A stretch of 62,607 nucleotides of DNA from Ruminococcus sp. (GTDB lineage: Bacteria; Bacillota; Clostridia; Oscillospirales; Ruminococcaceae), in contig JAFXDK010000034.1 in the NCBI GenBank assembly GCA_017521805.1, forward strand, positions 1 to 62,607, written 5' to 3'. Made by a program: the position numbers and the translations under genes. The stretch's first letter is position 1, and each line of letters begins with the position of its first letter. Below are positions 52,941-61,430 of the stretch, piece by piece. The notes beneath the pieces were generated by a model. The model made no database searches. It had not been told where the DNA came from and saw only the letters and a program-made list of their open reading frames with translations.

Positions 52941-53243
52941 TTATATTGAAATCATAAGATAATTCAGAGCGTGGTTGTAAAGTCGGAAAGGCGGTGTTCT
53001 GCCAACAATAAGCATTTCTGCAAAATCCACAGCGTCTTCGATGTTTCGGGAAAAATCGGGGATAACTTCTCTTTGTCCCGTCCGTGAATTCTCAACCTCT
53101 ACACCATATGTAATGATTTCTGCATCTTCACAGGTTATTTTCCCTGATGTAACCCTGTATGATACCTTGTTGTCGCCGAAAACCTCCATATAGATTGTTC
53201 TGTCCCTGACTTCCTGTTTTTTCTTTTTTATAAGTCCGAACAT
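52941..53243 (-). CDS. DUF6514-like protein
   Basis: 100 residues. Layout YGVEVENSRTG, REVIPDFSRNIEDAVDFAEML and PPFRLYNHALNYLM resembles the clostridial DUF6514 family (function unknown). Soluble, no signal. RBS AAAGGAG. Sits alone between the repeat and relQ on the same strand. Confidence 0.7.
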   Translation of the reverse strand: MFGLIKKKKQEVRDRTIYMEVFGDNKVSYRVTSGKITCEDAEIITYGVEVENSRTGQREVIPDFSRNIEDAVDFAEMLIVGRTPPFRLYNHALNYLMISI

Positions 53244-53354
53244 AAGTTTCTGCTCCTTTCTTGTAGTGTATACATTATATCATAGTGGAGCAGTATGTTA
53301 AAGAGTGAAAAAGAAAAATTTATCAGAAATTATGGCGATAGAAGTCGGGGAAGA

Positions 53355-54038
53355 TTACTCCATTATTTCCGTGTATAATTTCTGCATCTGTATATCTGTC
53401 TCCGCAATTCTCTCAGCACATTGGCGCAGTTCCTCCGAAATTTCGGGAGTAATATTACCCATAGATTTATATTTCAGCTGATGTTCCAGACTTGCCCAGA
53501 AATCCATAGCAATAGTGCGTATCTGAATTTCAACGGGAACAGTAGTCTTTGATGATGCAAGATGAACAGGCACATTGAGCACAAGATGAAAGCTTCTGTA
53601 GCCGCTGGGCTTGGGATTTTTGATATAATCCTTTTGTTTTAGCACAACGAAATCATCACGGTGGGAAAGCATTTCCGCAAGTACATAGATATCGTTGATA
53701 TAGCAGCAGGTAACGCGGATACCTGCAATATCAAGAAGATTTTTTTTAGCATTTTCTATGGTGAAAGGAATTCCCTTTTTTACAAGCTTATTCATAATTG
53801 AATCAGCGGATTTTAGTCGGCTTTCTATGTTGTGGATAGGGTTGCGCTGGAATTTGATATTGAATTCGTTATCTAGAATATTAAGATGAGTTTTTACAAC
53901 CTCCATTGCTGATTCGTAAACGTGTCCAAGCTGCATGAATTCCATAAAAGCCTGTGCAACCCGTTCCTGTGCGTTATTGTTTTCGACTATGGCAGGGAGC
54001 TGTTGAATTCCCTCCACGAAAAAATCTATCTGGCTCAT
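53355..54038 (-). CDS. relQ: Small alarmone synthetase, RelQ type
   Basis: 227 residues, a stand-alone (p)ppGpp synthetase without the hydrolase or TGS parts of RelA. Synthetase-domain blocks: IESRLKSADSIMNKL, IAGIRVTCCYINDIY, KDYIKNPKPSGYRSFHLVL, VPVEIQIRTIAMDFWASLEHQLKYK (pieces of the GTP/ATP-binding site). Makes ppGpp/pppGpp independently of the ribosome, likely under cell-wall stress. RBS AAAGGAG. Confidence 0.93.
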   Translation of the reverse strand: MSQIDFFVEGIQQLPAIVENNNAQERVAQAFMEFMQLGHVYESAMEVVKTHLNILDNEFNIKFQRNPIHNIESRLKSADSIMNKLVKKGIPFTIENAKKNLLDIAGIRVTCCYINDIYVLAEMLSHRDDFVVLKQKDYIKNPKPSGYRSFHLVLNVPVHLASSKTTVPVEIQIRTIAMDFWASLEHQLKYKSMGNITPEISEELRQCAERIAETDIQMQKLYTEIME

Positions 54039-54143
54039 AACTGCTCCTTTCTAAAGGCAATGCCCTTGCAATTTTCTTATAAATTTAGTATAATATAATA
54101 GGATAGAAAATAATTGACTGTAATCTGAAAATGAGGTGAAATT

Positions 54144-54953
54144 ATGGATTATTCTGTAAAAAACAATGACATAATTCTGAATGAAAAAGATTTTGACCTT
54201 GACGAAACTCTCGACTGCGGACAGGCTTTCCGCTGGAAAAAGCTTGAGAGCGATTATTTATGTACATACGAGGGTAGCTTTTTCAACGACAATCTGAGGA
54301 TTTCCGAAATTTCAAAGGGAACTTTTGTATTCCACGATGTTTCAGAAGCGGATTTTCTCGGAAAATGGGTTGATTATTTTGATTTGAATACAGATTACAC
54401 CGAACTGAAAAAGCTTTTTTCCGAAGATGAAACCCTGTCAAAAGCCTGTGAATTTGCAGGGGGAATACGGCTTCTCAGACAAAACAGCTGGGAATGTCTT
54501 ATTTCCTTTATTATTTCCCAGAATAACAATATACCGCGAATCAAGGGCATAATAGACCGTCTTTGCGAAAACTACGGCGGATTCCCCACAGCCCAGCAAA
54601 TGAGGGGAGTAACCGCTGATGATTTAAGCTATCTCCGAAGCGGATTCCGCGGAAAATATCTCAGCGACGCGGCAGAATGTGTAAATTCGGGAGTGATAAA
54701 TCTTGCCGATATTGCCACAGCTCCCATAGATGAAGCAAGGGAAGCCTTGAAAAAAATCAAGGGAGTAGGCCCTAAAGTTGCGGAATGTGTGCTGCTCTTC
54801 GGAATGCACCGCACGGAAGCTTTCCCTGTAGATGTGTGGATAAAGCGCGTACTTGCGGAGTATTATCCCAATGGCTTTCCTGATTTTGCAAAGGAAAACG
54901 CAGGAATTGCCCAGCAGTATCTTTTCCATTATATCAGGAACAAAAGTGAATAA
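54144..54953 (+). CDS. ogg: 8-oxoguanine DNA glycosylase/lyase
   Basis: 269 residues. N-terminal OGG domain with FDLDETLDCGQAFRW, then HhH-GPD: SQNNNIPRIKGII and the hairpin GVGPKVAECVLLFGMHRTEAFPVDVW, in which the Lys and Asp (V-D-V-W) form the catalytic pair. It removes 8-oxo-guanine from DNA and cleaves the backbone. Start ATG with GAGGTGA upstream. Divergent from relQ. Confidence 0.93.
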   Translation: MDYSVKNNDIILNEKDFDLDETLDCGQAFRWKKLESDYLCTYEGSFFNDNLRISEISKGTFVFHDVSEADFLGKWVDYFDLNTDYTELKKLFSEDETLSKACEFAGGIRLLRQNSWECLISFIISQNNNIPRIKGIIDRLCENYGGFPTAQQMRGVTADDLSYLRSGFRGKYLSDAAECVNSGVINLADIATAPIDEAREALKKIKGVGPKVAECVLLFGMHRTEAFPVDVWIKRVLAEYYPNGFPDFAKENAGIAQQYLFHYIRNKSE

Positions 54954-55001
54954 TCTGCAAAATTCTGCCAATGATAGCTATAAAAGTTATCGGAGGATAT
55001 T

Positions 55002-55256
55002 ATGGTTAAAGGCGTAAACAAGCAGATTATCGAAGTAAACAATCCCGAAAGCATATATTTTGAAAGGGCTGTATTTTATCTCAAACCTGGAGTGCGTATA
55101 CTCCCCACAGAGCTTTCAGAACGCGAAATAAATAAGATTATTGCGCCGTATATAGACAGACGAAAAAGTGCGGCATCCCTGCGGAAAGGCAGAATATTGC
55201 TGTATTCCGTGATTCTGATTTTGTCCGTATTGCTGATTATATCAATAACAATGTGA
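55002..55256 (+). CDS. Hypothetical protein with C-terminal membrane anchor, 84 aa
   Basis: Not recognised. Residues 1-60 are soluble (VNNPESIYFERAVFYLKPGV, LSEREINKIIAPYI), then a basic stretch (RRKSAASLRKGR) and a membrane helix at 64-83. Tail-anchored or single-pass, basic on the inside. RBS CGGAGG precedes ATG. It follows ogg after 48 bases. Confidence 0.75.
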   Translation: MVKGVNKQIIEVNNPESIYFERAVFYLKPGVRILPTELSEREINKIIAPYIDRRKSAASLRKGRILLYSVILILSVLLIISITM

Positions 55257-55282
55257 ATTTTCGCAATATTTTTCAAAAAATA

Positions 55283-55311
55283 TAGACAAATTGTGAATTG
55301 TGTGATATAAT
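55283..55311 (+). promoter_or_regulatory. Promoter of the AraC-family gene
   Basis: TAGACA (55283-55288), 17 bases, TATAAT (55306-55311) with extended -10 TG. Confidence 0.7.
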
Positions 55312-55345
55312 ATAAGCAGATATTTCGTAAAGGAGTTTACTGCTT

Positions 55346-56197
55346 ATGAATATGTATTCGGAGGGGAAAATCAGCGGAAGAATTATCTGTACACCCAGTC
55401 CTGCGGCGAAAAATGCTTTTTTTTACGCAATTGAAATGGGAATTGTAAAAAAAGAGGAAGTCCGCGGCGAATATCATCATGCTCCTGATTCATGGCTGTT
55501 TGTCTCCGTCAGTGACGGAAAAGGGGAACTTTCCTATGGCGACGAAGAATATAAGCTTGGAAAAGGGGACTGTTTTCTCATTGACTGCCGTATTCCCCAT
55601 AGTTATAAAAGCTCAGAGGATTTTCCCTGTGAATTTATGTGGGTACATTTTGGCGGAGCAACATCTATGCAGTACTACGAAAATTTTATTGCCCAGTCGG
55701 GAAATGTATTTCATCCAGTAGCTTTTGAAAAGGTAACTATGGCAATGCGTGAAATGTTAAGATATCACGCGGAAAAGGACGTTAATGCTGAGGTTATTAC
55801 ATCGGGATTAATTGTTCAGTTGCTGACAATTGCCTTGACATCTACAGGAAAAGCAGAAATGATAGATTCAGCCCTCAGACATAAATTGCAGGCAATAAAC
55901 ATCTATATTGAGGAAAATTTCACAGAGGATATTTCTCTTGAAAAGCTTTCCTCGGAGTTTTACATAAGCAAATTTTATCTTTCCAGAGAGTACAAGAAGA
56001 TATACGGAAAGACAATTTTTCAGCATATCATAACCTGCCGTATCAATTACGGAAAGCAGTTGCTGCGTTTTTCAGATAAGTCTGTTGAAGAAATCGCCCA
56101 CCAGTGCGGATTTAACGATCAGAGCTATTTTGTCCGACAGTTCAAGAAATCGGAAAATGTAACCTGCTTTGCATACCGCAAAATGTGGCGCGAATAG
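55346..56197 (+). CDS. AraC-family transcriptional regulator
   Basis: 283 residues. N-terminal cupin ligand domain (about 20-130; HHAPDSWLFVSVSDGKG, LGKGDCFLIDCRIPHSY), C-terminal double helix-turn-helix (about 185-283; LEKLSSEFYISKFYLSREYKK and EIAHQCGFNDQSYFVRQFKK). Cupins of this type bind sugars or other effectors; no sugar-uptake genes are adjacent, so the target is unknown. Ends base-to-base with the convergent membrane gene. Confidence 0.92.
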   Translation: MNMYSEGKISGRIICTPSPAAKNAFFYAIEMGIVKKEEVRGEYHHAPDSWLFVSVSDGKGELSYGDEEYKLGKGDCFLIDCRIPHSYKSSEDFPCEFMWVHFGGATSMQYYENFIAQSGNVFHPVAFEKVTMAMREMLRYHAEKDVNAEVITSGLIVQLLTIALTSTGKAEMIDSALRHKLQAINIYIEENFTEDISLEKLSSEFYISKFYLSREYKKIYGKTIFQHIITCRINYGKQLLRFSDKSVEEIAHQCGFNDQSYFVRQFKKSENVTCFAYRKMWRE

Positions 56198-56965
56198 TTA
56201 TTTATTTTTGCTCAAAAGGCTGTTTCGTACAGCCTTTTTTATCTGGCACGTCTTATCGTGGCAGTTTTTACAGCTAAGTGTCTGATTTGAGCCGCGCCAG
56301 AAGCGCTCGGGGTGACGTTTCCACTTGATTTCCCAGCGGATAATTACAGCAGTACTCATAAAGAAAAGGGAGATGCTGTAAAACGTGCCGAGGAAAAGCA
56401 TAGGTGTGAACATCATAAAATGCCCCCAGTCGTATATGTGGCAGTTTACACAGCATTGATTTTTCATTCCAAAGGTCTGAAAGGGACAGAATATGATTAT
56501 GCATATATAATCGCAGATAAAATAGAATCCTGTAAGCAGAAGAAGCTCAGGTTTTCCGATAATTTCACAGAAATAAAGTAAAGCAACGATAGAGTTTCCG
56601 CCAAGCCATACAAGCATACAGCGCCACGACTTTTTATTTTCGTTGTGTACAAATTTCAGCAGTTCGGATTCAGAATAATCTGGAACGGGTATAAAATTTT
56701 CCTTACAGCTTTTACCTGCGCCCATTGAGAGAATTTTCGTTGGGAACAGGTGAAGCGCCATAAGTCCCATAAAGACGAACCACATAAAATGCATAAAATT
56801 GAAGCTGTCTTTCAGTGGAGTTACGGTATATTGATAAAAAGCGTCTTTGTCGCGGAGGTAGAGCCATACCATAATGCCAAAGGCTGAAAGTCTCAGGGCG
56901 AATTTTACGAGATACCCGATTAATTTTGGTGTGGGAATAAATTTATTTTTTTGCATTTTACACAT
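56198..56965 (-). CDS. Cys-rich multi-pass membrane protein, unrecognised
   Basis: 255 residues, not recognised. Five or so hydrophobic helices; two Cys motifs: QCCVNCHIYDWGHFMMF in a loop with CxxCH next to a helix, and CKNCHDKTCQIKKA near the C-terminus. CxxCH is the haem-c motif, and paired Cys can hold a metal or Fe-S centre, but the location relative to the membrane is not clear. The start may be the Met three codons later. Reads against the AraC gene, the two stops abutting. Confidence 0.72.
   Translation of the reverse strand: MCKMQKNKFIPTPKLIGYLVKFALRLSAFGIMVWLYLRDKDAFYQYTVTPLKDSFNFMHFMWFVFMGLMALHLFPTKILSMGAGKSCKENFIPVPDYSESELLKFVHNENKKSWRCMLVWLGGNSIVALLYFCEIIGKPELLLLTGFYFICDYICIIIFCPFQTFGMKNQCCVNCHIYDWGHFMMFTPMLFLGTFYSISLFFMSTAVIIRWEIKWKRHPERFWRGSNQTLSCKNCHDKTCQIKKAVRNSLLSKNK
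56214..56240 (+). terminator. Terminator of the AraC gene inside the opposing gene
   Basis: 10-bp perfect stem AAAAGGCTGT (56214-56223) with ACAGCCTTTT (56229-56238), T run to 56240. It lies within the 3' coding part of the membrane gene on the other strand. Confidence 0.8.
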
Positions 56966-57044
56966 CCAATCATTTCAAATCGCCTAAAGCTTACTAGTAT
57001 ATTATAACATTTTTTGTTGGTAATGTCAAATATTTATTTTGCAG

Positions 57045-57073
57045 TAGACAAAAAAGAAAATATGTGATAAAAT
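57045..57073 (+). promoter_or_regulatory. Promoter of the YdbC gene
   Basis: TAGACA (57045-57050), 17 bases, TAAAAT (57068-57073). Confidence 0.65.
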
Positions 57074-57114
57074 TGATAAGGTAAATTAAACCAAAAAAGA
57101 TAAGGAGAATTATT

Positions 57115-57348
57115 ATGGCAGAGTTGAAATTTGAAATTACAGAATCACTGGGAGTTCTTGCAGAAAATGCAAAGGGCTGGACAAAGGAACTTAATCTCGT
57201 AAGTTGGAACGAGCACGAGCCAAAGTACGATATCCGTGACTGGTCACCTGATCACTCCAGAATGGGCAAGGGTGTAACTCTTACAGCAGACGAGCTTGCT
57301 GCTTTAAAGGAGATTCTTGCAGATATCGACCTTGATTCTTTTGAATAA
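57115..57348 (+). CDS. YdbC/PC4-like ssDNA-binding protein
   Basis: 77 residues. The YdbC pattern LGVLAENAKGWTKELNLVSW with PKYDIRDWSPDHSRMGKG and a C-terminal acidic helix (LTADELAALKEILADI) is the PC4-like fold that binds single-stranded DNA. Bacterial members are general-purpose ssDNA binders and weak transcription cofactors. RBS AAGGAG. Followed by a strong terminator. Confidence 0.9.
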   Translation: MAELKFEITESLGVLAENAKGWTKELNLVSWNEHEPKYDIRDWSPDHSRMGKGVTLTADELAALKEILADIDLDSFE

Positions 57349-57387
57349 CTTAATTAGTTGAATTTTGTAAAAGTTTAACAATTCATT

Positions 57388-57421
57388 ACACGCATCTGTT
57401 ACCAGATGCGTGTGTTTTTTT
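57388..57421 (+). terminator. Terminator after the YdbC gene
   Basis: 11-bp perfect stem ACACGCATCTG (57388-57398) with CAGATGCGTGT (57403-57413), then GTTTTTTT. Confidence 0.9.
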
Positions 57422-57460
57422 AGGGCAACATCGCACAAGCTCTGTGCGGTGTTGCCTTAA
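57421..57460 (+). repeat. TTAGGGCAACA hairpin, candidate dispersed repeat
   Basis: GGCAACATCGCACA with TGTGCGGTGTTGCC around AGCTC, one G-T pair, flanked by TTA/TTAA. Placed directly after the terminator; no coding role seen. Confidence 0.6.
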
Positions 57461-57771
57461 AGTGTTAGAGAACCATTTATAAGCAGATAGACATAATAGA
57501 CAATACTCTATTGTGTGAATTGTTGTTAATGACAAAATACGGTTTTTTTGTGAGATGTTAATAGAATATTCATTAAATTTATGAATCTTGTATGATATAA
57601 TCATAATATGTCGTTGAATAATAGACATATTCAAAAAATATTAATACATCTGAAAAAGTTCCAAAAATTCTTTTCAGAGTGACAAATGATGTCATTCTGA
57701 TGTGATATAATAAGATTAACAAAGAAAAGTAATTCTAAATTCAGTAATTTTTTTGAAGTGCAGGTGATATA
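57461..57771 (+). promoter_or_regulatory. AT-rich promoter region of the type I-E cas operon
   Basis: No coding sequence seen. TATAAT boxes at 57596-57601 and 57706-57711, both with weak -35. Three inverted repeats: AATATGTC/GACATATT (57605-57631), CTGAAAA/TTTTCAG (57650-57677) and TGACA/TGTCA (57680-57694). They are good candidates for binding by the WYL regulator encoded next. Confidence 0.6.
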
Positions 57772-58785
57772 GTGTATCGATTAACAAAGTATAATCGCAT
57801 ACTTGATATTTATATAAGATTATGCGAGGGCAAAGTAATAAGCAAATCGGAGGAGGCAGAACGTTTTGGAGTGAATGAACGTTCTATTCAAAGAGATATT
57901 GATGAAATAAGGGCAATTCTTGATGAAAGAGCTGTAAATGGCAAGGAAAACAGAACTGTAATTTATGACCGAAGCAAAAAAGGATTTGTAATAAGTGAAA
58001 GTGAAGGAAGTATGCTTGATAATAACGAAATTCTTGCTGTCAGTAAAATACTTCTTGCAAGCAGAGCATTCACAAAAAAAGAAATAACAACAATACTTGA
58101 TAAGATTGTTCTTGGCTGTGTTCCGTTGAAAAATACTAAACTTGTATCAGAACTTATAGCAAATGAGAAATATCATTATGTTCAGCCGCGGCATAGCACA
58201 AAAGTGACGAAAAAGCTATGGCAAATAGGCGAGCATATCAGAGACAGGGATTATATAGAAATAGTATATTTCAGACAGGGCGGAAACAGCAAGAATACAA
58301 CAGCTCGCATTGTTGAGCCGTTGGCAGTTATATTTTCGGAATATTATTTCTATTTATTGTCATACACAATAAAAGTTGATGAATGTGGCAAATATAAACG
58401 AACACATGATTATCCTACAATATTCAGACTTGACCGAATTACAGATTTCAAAGCTGTTGGTGATAGATTCAGTATCAGCTATGCCAATCGTTTTGAGGAG
58501 GGTTTATTCCGAAAACGAATACAGTTTATGTATGCAGGTGACTTGCTGAGCCTTAAATTGCGGTATACAGGTGCAAGTGTAGAAGCAATACTTGATAAAC
58601 TTCCTACAGCTGAAATAATCAGTGAATGTAACAATGAATGGCTGATTAAAGCTGAAGTATATGGCAGAGGTATATTTATGTGGCTGCTTAGTCAGGGCGA
58701 TATGATAGAAGTACTTGAGCCTGTGGAACTAAGGCAGCAAATGAGAGAGAAAATATTAAAAATGAGCAGTTTATATTCGGAATAA
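57772..58785 (+). CDS. WYL-domain transcriptional regulator of the cas operon
   Basis: 337 residues. N-terminal HTH (1-60; EEAERFGVNERSIQRDIDEI), a linker, the WYL domain at about 155-235 (EIVYFRQGG, YFYLLSYT, FRLDRI), and a WCX-like C-terminal part (LLSLKLRY onward). WYL proteins bind ligands or nucleic acids and often regulate CRISPR operons. Here it heads a cas3-casA operon and probably controls it by binding the inverted repeats upstream. Start is GTG at 57772 after AGGTGAT. 11 bases before cas3. Confidence 0.9.
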   Translation: MYRLTKYNRILDIYIRLCEGKVISKSEEAERFGVNERSIQRDIDEIRAILDERAVNGKENRTVIYDRSKKGFVISESEGSMLDNNEILAVSKILLASRAFTKKEITTILDKIVLGCVPLKNTKLVSELIANEKYHYVQPRHSTKVTKKLWQIGEHIRDRDYIEIVYFRQGGNSKNTTARIVEPLAVIFSEYYFYLLSYTIKVDECGKYKRTHDYPTIFRLDRITDFKAVGDRFSISYANRFEEGLFRKRIQFMYAGDLLSLKLRYTGASVEAILDKLPTAEIISECNNEWLIKAEVYGRGIFMWLLSQGDMIEVLEPVELRQQMREKILKMSSLYSE

Positions 58786-58796
58786 TGAGGTGAAGT

Positions 58797-61430
58797 ATGA
58801 TAACGAAATTATTTATAGCAAAAACAGGAAATATTTCAACAGAATGGCTTCCTTTGTATATGCATCTGAAAGATACAGCAGGGATAATGAAGAAGCTTAC
58901 AGAGGAATTTCTGTCTGAATCTTTTTGTAAATCCTGTGATTTATGCAGGGAGGAGTTTGAAAAAGTTACTACATTCCTTGCGTATGCTCATGATATTGGC
59001 AAAGCTACAATTGGATTTCAATATAAGATAGGTCAGCATCTTCCTGACAGAGTAAAAGTTCTGGAGCATGAAAAACTATTAATACCGTCTTATATGAGCA
59101 GTGACAGCGTGCAAAAGACTCCTCATGCACTTGCAGGTGAAGCGATTTTGCGATATTTTAATTGTCCTGAGGGAATTGCCGCAGTAGTTGGAGCACATCA
59201 CGGAATACCTGCTGAATGTGGAACATTAAGAGATAATGAACTTGACGATAAACCACAGGAAATAGTTGGCTATGAAAACTATTACGGAGATAATAATAAG
59301 GAATTTCTTGAAGAAATATGGTTGTCATTCATTCAGGACGCACTTGATTATTCCGGATATGAAAGCTTAAGGGAACTTCCGCAGCTGAATTCAGCCGCAC
59401 AGATGATTTTAAGCGGACTTATTATAGCTGCTGACTGGATTGCAAGTAATATTGAATATTTTCCGCTTATTGATATTGAAGATGAGGGAGACGGTATTTG
59501 CTATAATAAACGTATTGAAAATGCTTGGGAAAAGATTGACTTCCCTGAAATGTGGAAGTCAATAAGAAAAGAATATTCAAATGAAGATTTTAATGATGTA
59601 TTCAGCTTTGAACCGAGAAATACACAAAGGGAACTTCTTGATATTGTTGAGAAATCTGAAAATGCAGGATTGTATATACTTGAAGCTCCAATGGGATGCG
59701 GCAAAACCGAAGCGTCATTAGCGTCAGCAGAGCTTATGGCAGCGAAATTCGGGAAAAATGGAATGTTTTTTGGTATGCCAACACAAGCAACAGCAAATGG
59801 TATATTTCCAAGAATAATGAATTGGGCAGAAAAACAATCACAGGAATATTTCCACTCCATTCAGCTGAAGCACGGTAGTTCAGCACTTAATAAAGCCTTT
59901 ATGGAGATACAGAAAGGTATTCCAGATAAAGAAAATGACAGCGGAATAATTATTCACAAGTGGTTTTGCGATAACAAAAAGGCATGTCTTGCAGATTTTG
60001 TTGTTGCAACTGTTGACCAGATGCTTATGATGGCGTTAAAACGTCGTCATGTTATGCTGCTGCATCTTGGTCTATCTGAAAAAGTAGTTATAATAGATGA
60101 GGTGCACGCTTATGATGCTTATATGAATCAGTATCTCGAAAGGGCATTACAATGGCTTGGTACATATCACACACCTGTAATACTTCTTTCGGCAACGCTG
60201 CCTGCTAATCGTCGAATGTCGCTTATTCGTGCGTATCTTGGTATAAAAAAATCTGATATAAAATTTGAAGAAAACAAAGCATATCCGCTTCTGACATGGA
60301 CAGATGGAGTAAACATTTATCAGAAATCCTTATCGTATATCGGAACTCATAAAAGTGTAAAAATAAATCAGTGTCATAATGATGAAATAATCGATATAGT
60401 TAAAACTGTTATTGATTCTGGCGGCTGTGTTGGTATAATACTCAATACCGTAAACAGAGCTCAGACAACAGCTGAAATGGTAAGAAATGAAATAACTGAT
60501 AATGTGTTGCTTTATCATGCTCAATATATAATGACTGACAGAGCTGAAAAAGAGAGTGAACTCCTTGAAAGAATAGGAAAAAGCAGTACCACGGAAACAA
60601 GAAATGGATTTGTCGTTGTTGGTACACAGGTGTTGGAACAATCTCTTGATATTGATTTTGATTTGCTTATTACTGATGTATGTCCAATGGATCTGCTGTT
60701 ACAACGATTAGGCAGACTGCATCGTCATGACCGTGATTATCGTCCTATTGAAGCAAAAGAACCTGTTTGCTACGTTATTACTGATGAATATGAGGATGAA
60801 AAAAGTGGTTCAAGAACGATATATGGTGGCTGGCTGCTGAAAGAAACTCTCGAATTTCTTCCCGGTACTATAACGCTTCCCGATGATATTTCTCCTCTTG
60901 TACAGAAAGTCTATAATGCTGCTGATGACAGCGAGGAGTACAGAAATTACATTGGGGACATAAAAATTCTGCAAAGCAGGGCATGTTCATTTTTAATTGA
61001 TAGTTCTGATGATTCAATTGATGATACGATTCATAATCTTCTTGATAGAACTTTTTATGATAATAATGCAGAAGCTTCTGTTCGTGACGGTGTATCATCA
61101 ATTGAAGTGCTTGCAATGCAGAAGAAAAATGATGATACAATATGTTTTATGGACGGTACGCCTTTATCTGTACAGCTTACAGATGAAGAATGTCAGCGTA
61201 TAGCAGAACAGAAATTAAGACTTCCAAGTAGATTTTCAAATCGCCGATTTATTGATGACTATATTAAGGAAATAGAAAATAAATGTAAAAAGTATGTTGA
61301 AGCTTGGCAGAAATTTTACTTACTTAATGGGCAGCTTGTGCTTTTCTTCGATGAAAGTTATGAAGCAGAACTTGGAGGATATAAATTAAAATACAGCTAT
61401 GAAAATGGCTTGATATGTGAAAAGGAGTGA
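58797..61430 (+). CDS. cas3: CRISPR-associated helicase/nuclease Cas3 (type I-E)
   Basis: 877 residues. N-terminal HD nuclease with His65-Asp66 in AYAHDIGKATIGFQ and later GAHHG; SF2 helicase with Walker A PMGCGKTEAS (about 298), motif Ia GMPTQATANGIFPR, DEVH box IIDEVHAYDAYMN, motif III LLSATLP, and motif VI QRLGRLHRHDRD. It degrades the displaced target strand after Cascade recruitment. Unlike many I-E loci, cas3 is fused to nothing. Overlaps or abuts casA (TGATG). Confidence 0.95.
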   Translation: MITKLFIAKTGNISTEWLPLYMHLKDTAGIMKKLTEEFLSESFCKSCDLCREEFEKVTTFLAYAHDIGKATIGFQYKIGQHLPDRVKVLEHEKLLIPSYMSSDSVQKTPHALAGEAILRYFNCPEGIAAVVGAHHGIPAECGTLRDNELDDKPQEIVGYENYYGDNNKEFLEEIWLSFIQDALDYSGYESLRELPQLNSAAQMILSGLIIAADWIASNIEYFPLIDIEDEGDGICYNKRIENAWEKIDFPEMWKSIRKEYSNEDFNDVFSFEPRNTQRELLDIVEKSENAGLYILEAPMGCGKTEASLASAELMAAKFGKNGMFFGMPTQATANGIFPRIMNWAEKQSQEYFHSIQLKHGSSALNKAFMEIQKGIPDKENDSGIIIHKWFCDNKKACLADFVVATVDQMLMMALKRRHVMLLHLGLSEKVVIIDEVHAYDAYMNQYLERALQWLGTYHTPVILLSATLPANRRMSLIRAYLGIKKSDIKFEENKAYPLLTWTDGVNIYQKSLSYIGTHKSVKINQCHNDEIIDIVKTVIDSGGCVGIILNTVNRAQTTAEMVRNEITDNVLLYHAQYIMTDRAEKESELLERIGKSSTTETRNGFVVVGTQVLEQSLDIDFDLLITDVCPMDLLLQRLGRLHRHDRDYRPIEAKEPVCYVITDEYEDEKSGSRTIYGGWLLKETLEFLPGTITLPDDISPLVQKVYNAADDSEEYRNYIGDIKILQSRACSFLIDSSDDSIDDTIHNLLDRTFYDNNAEASVRDGVSSIEVLAMQKKNDDTICFMDGTPLSVQLTDEECQRIAEQKLRLPSRFSNRRFIDDYIKEIENKCKKYVEAWQKFYLLNGQLVLFFDESYEAELGGYKLKYSYENGLICEKE

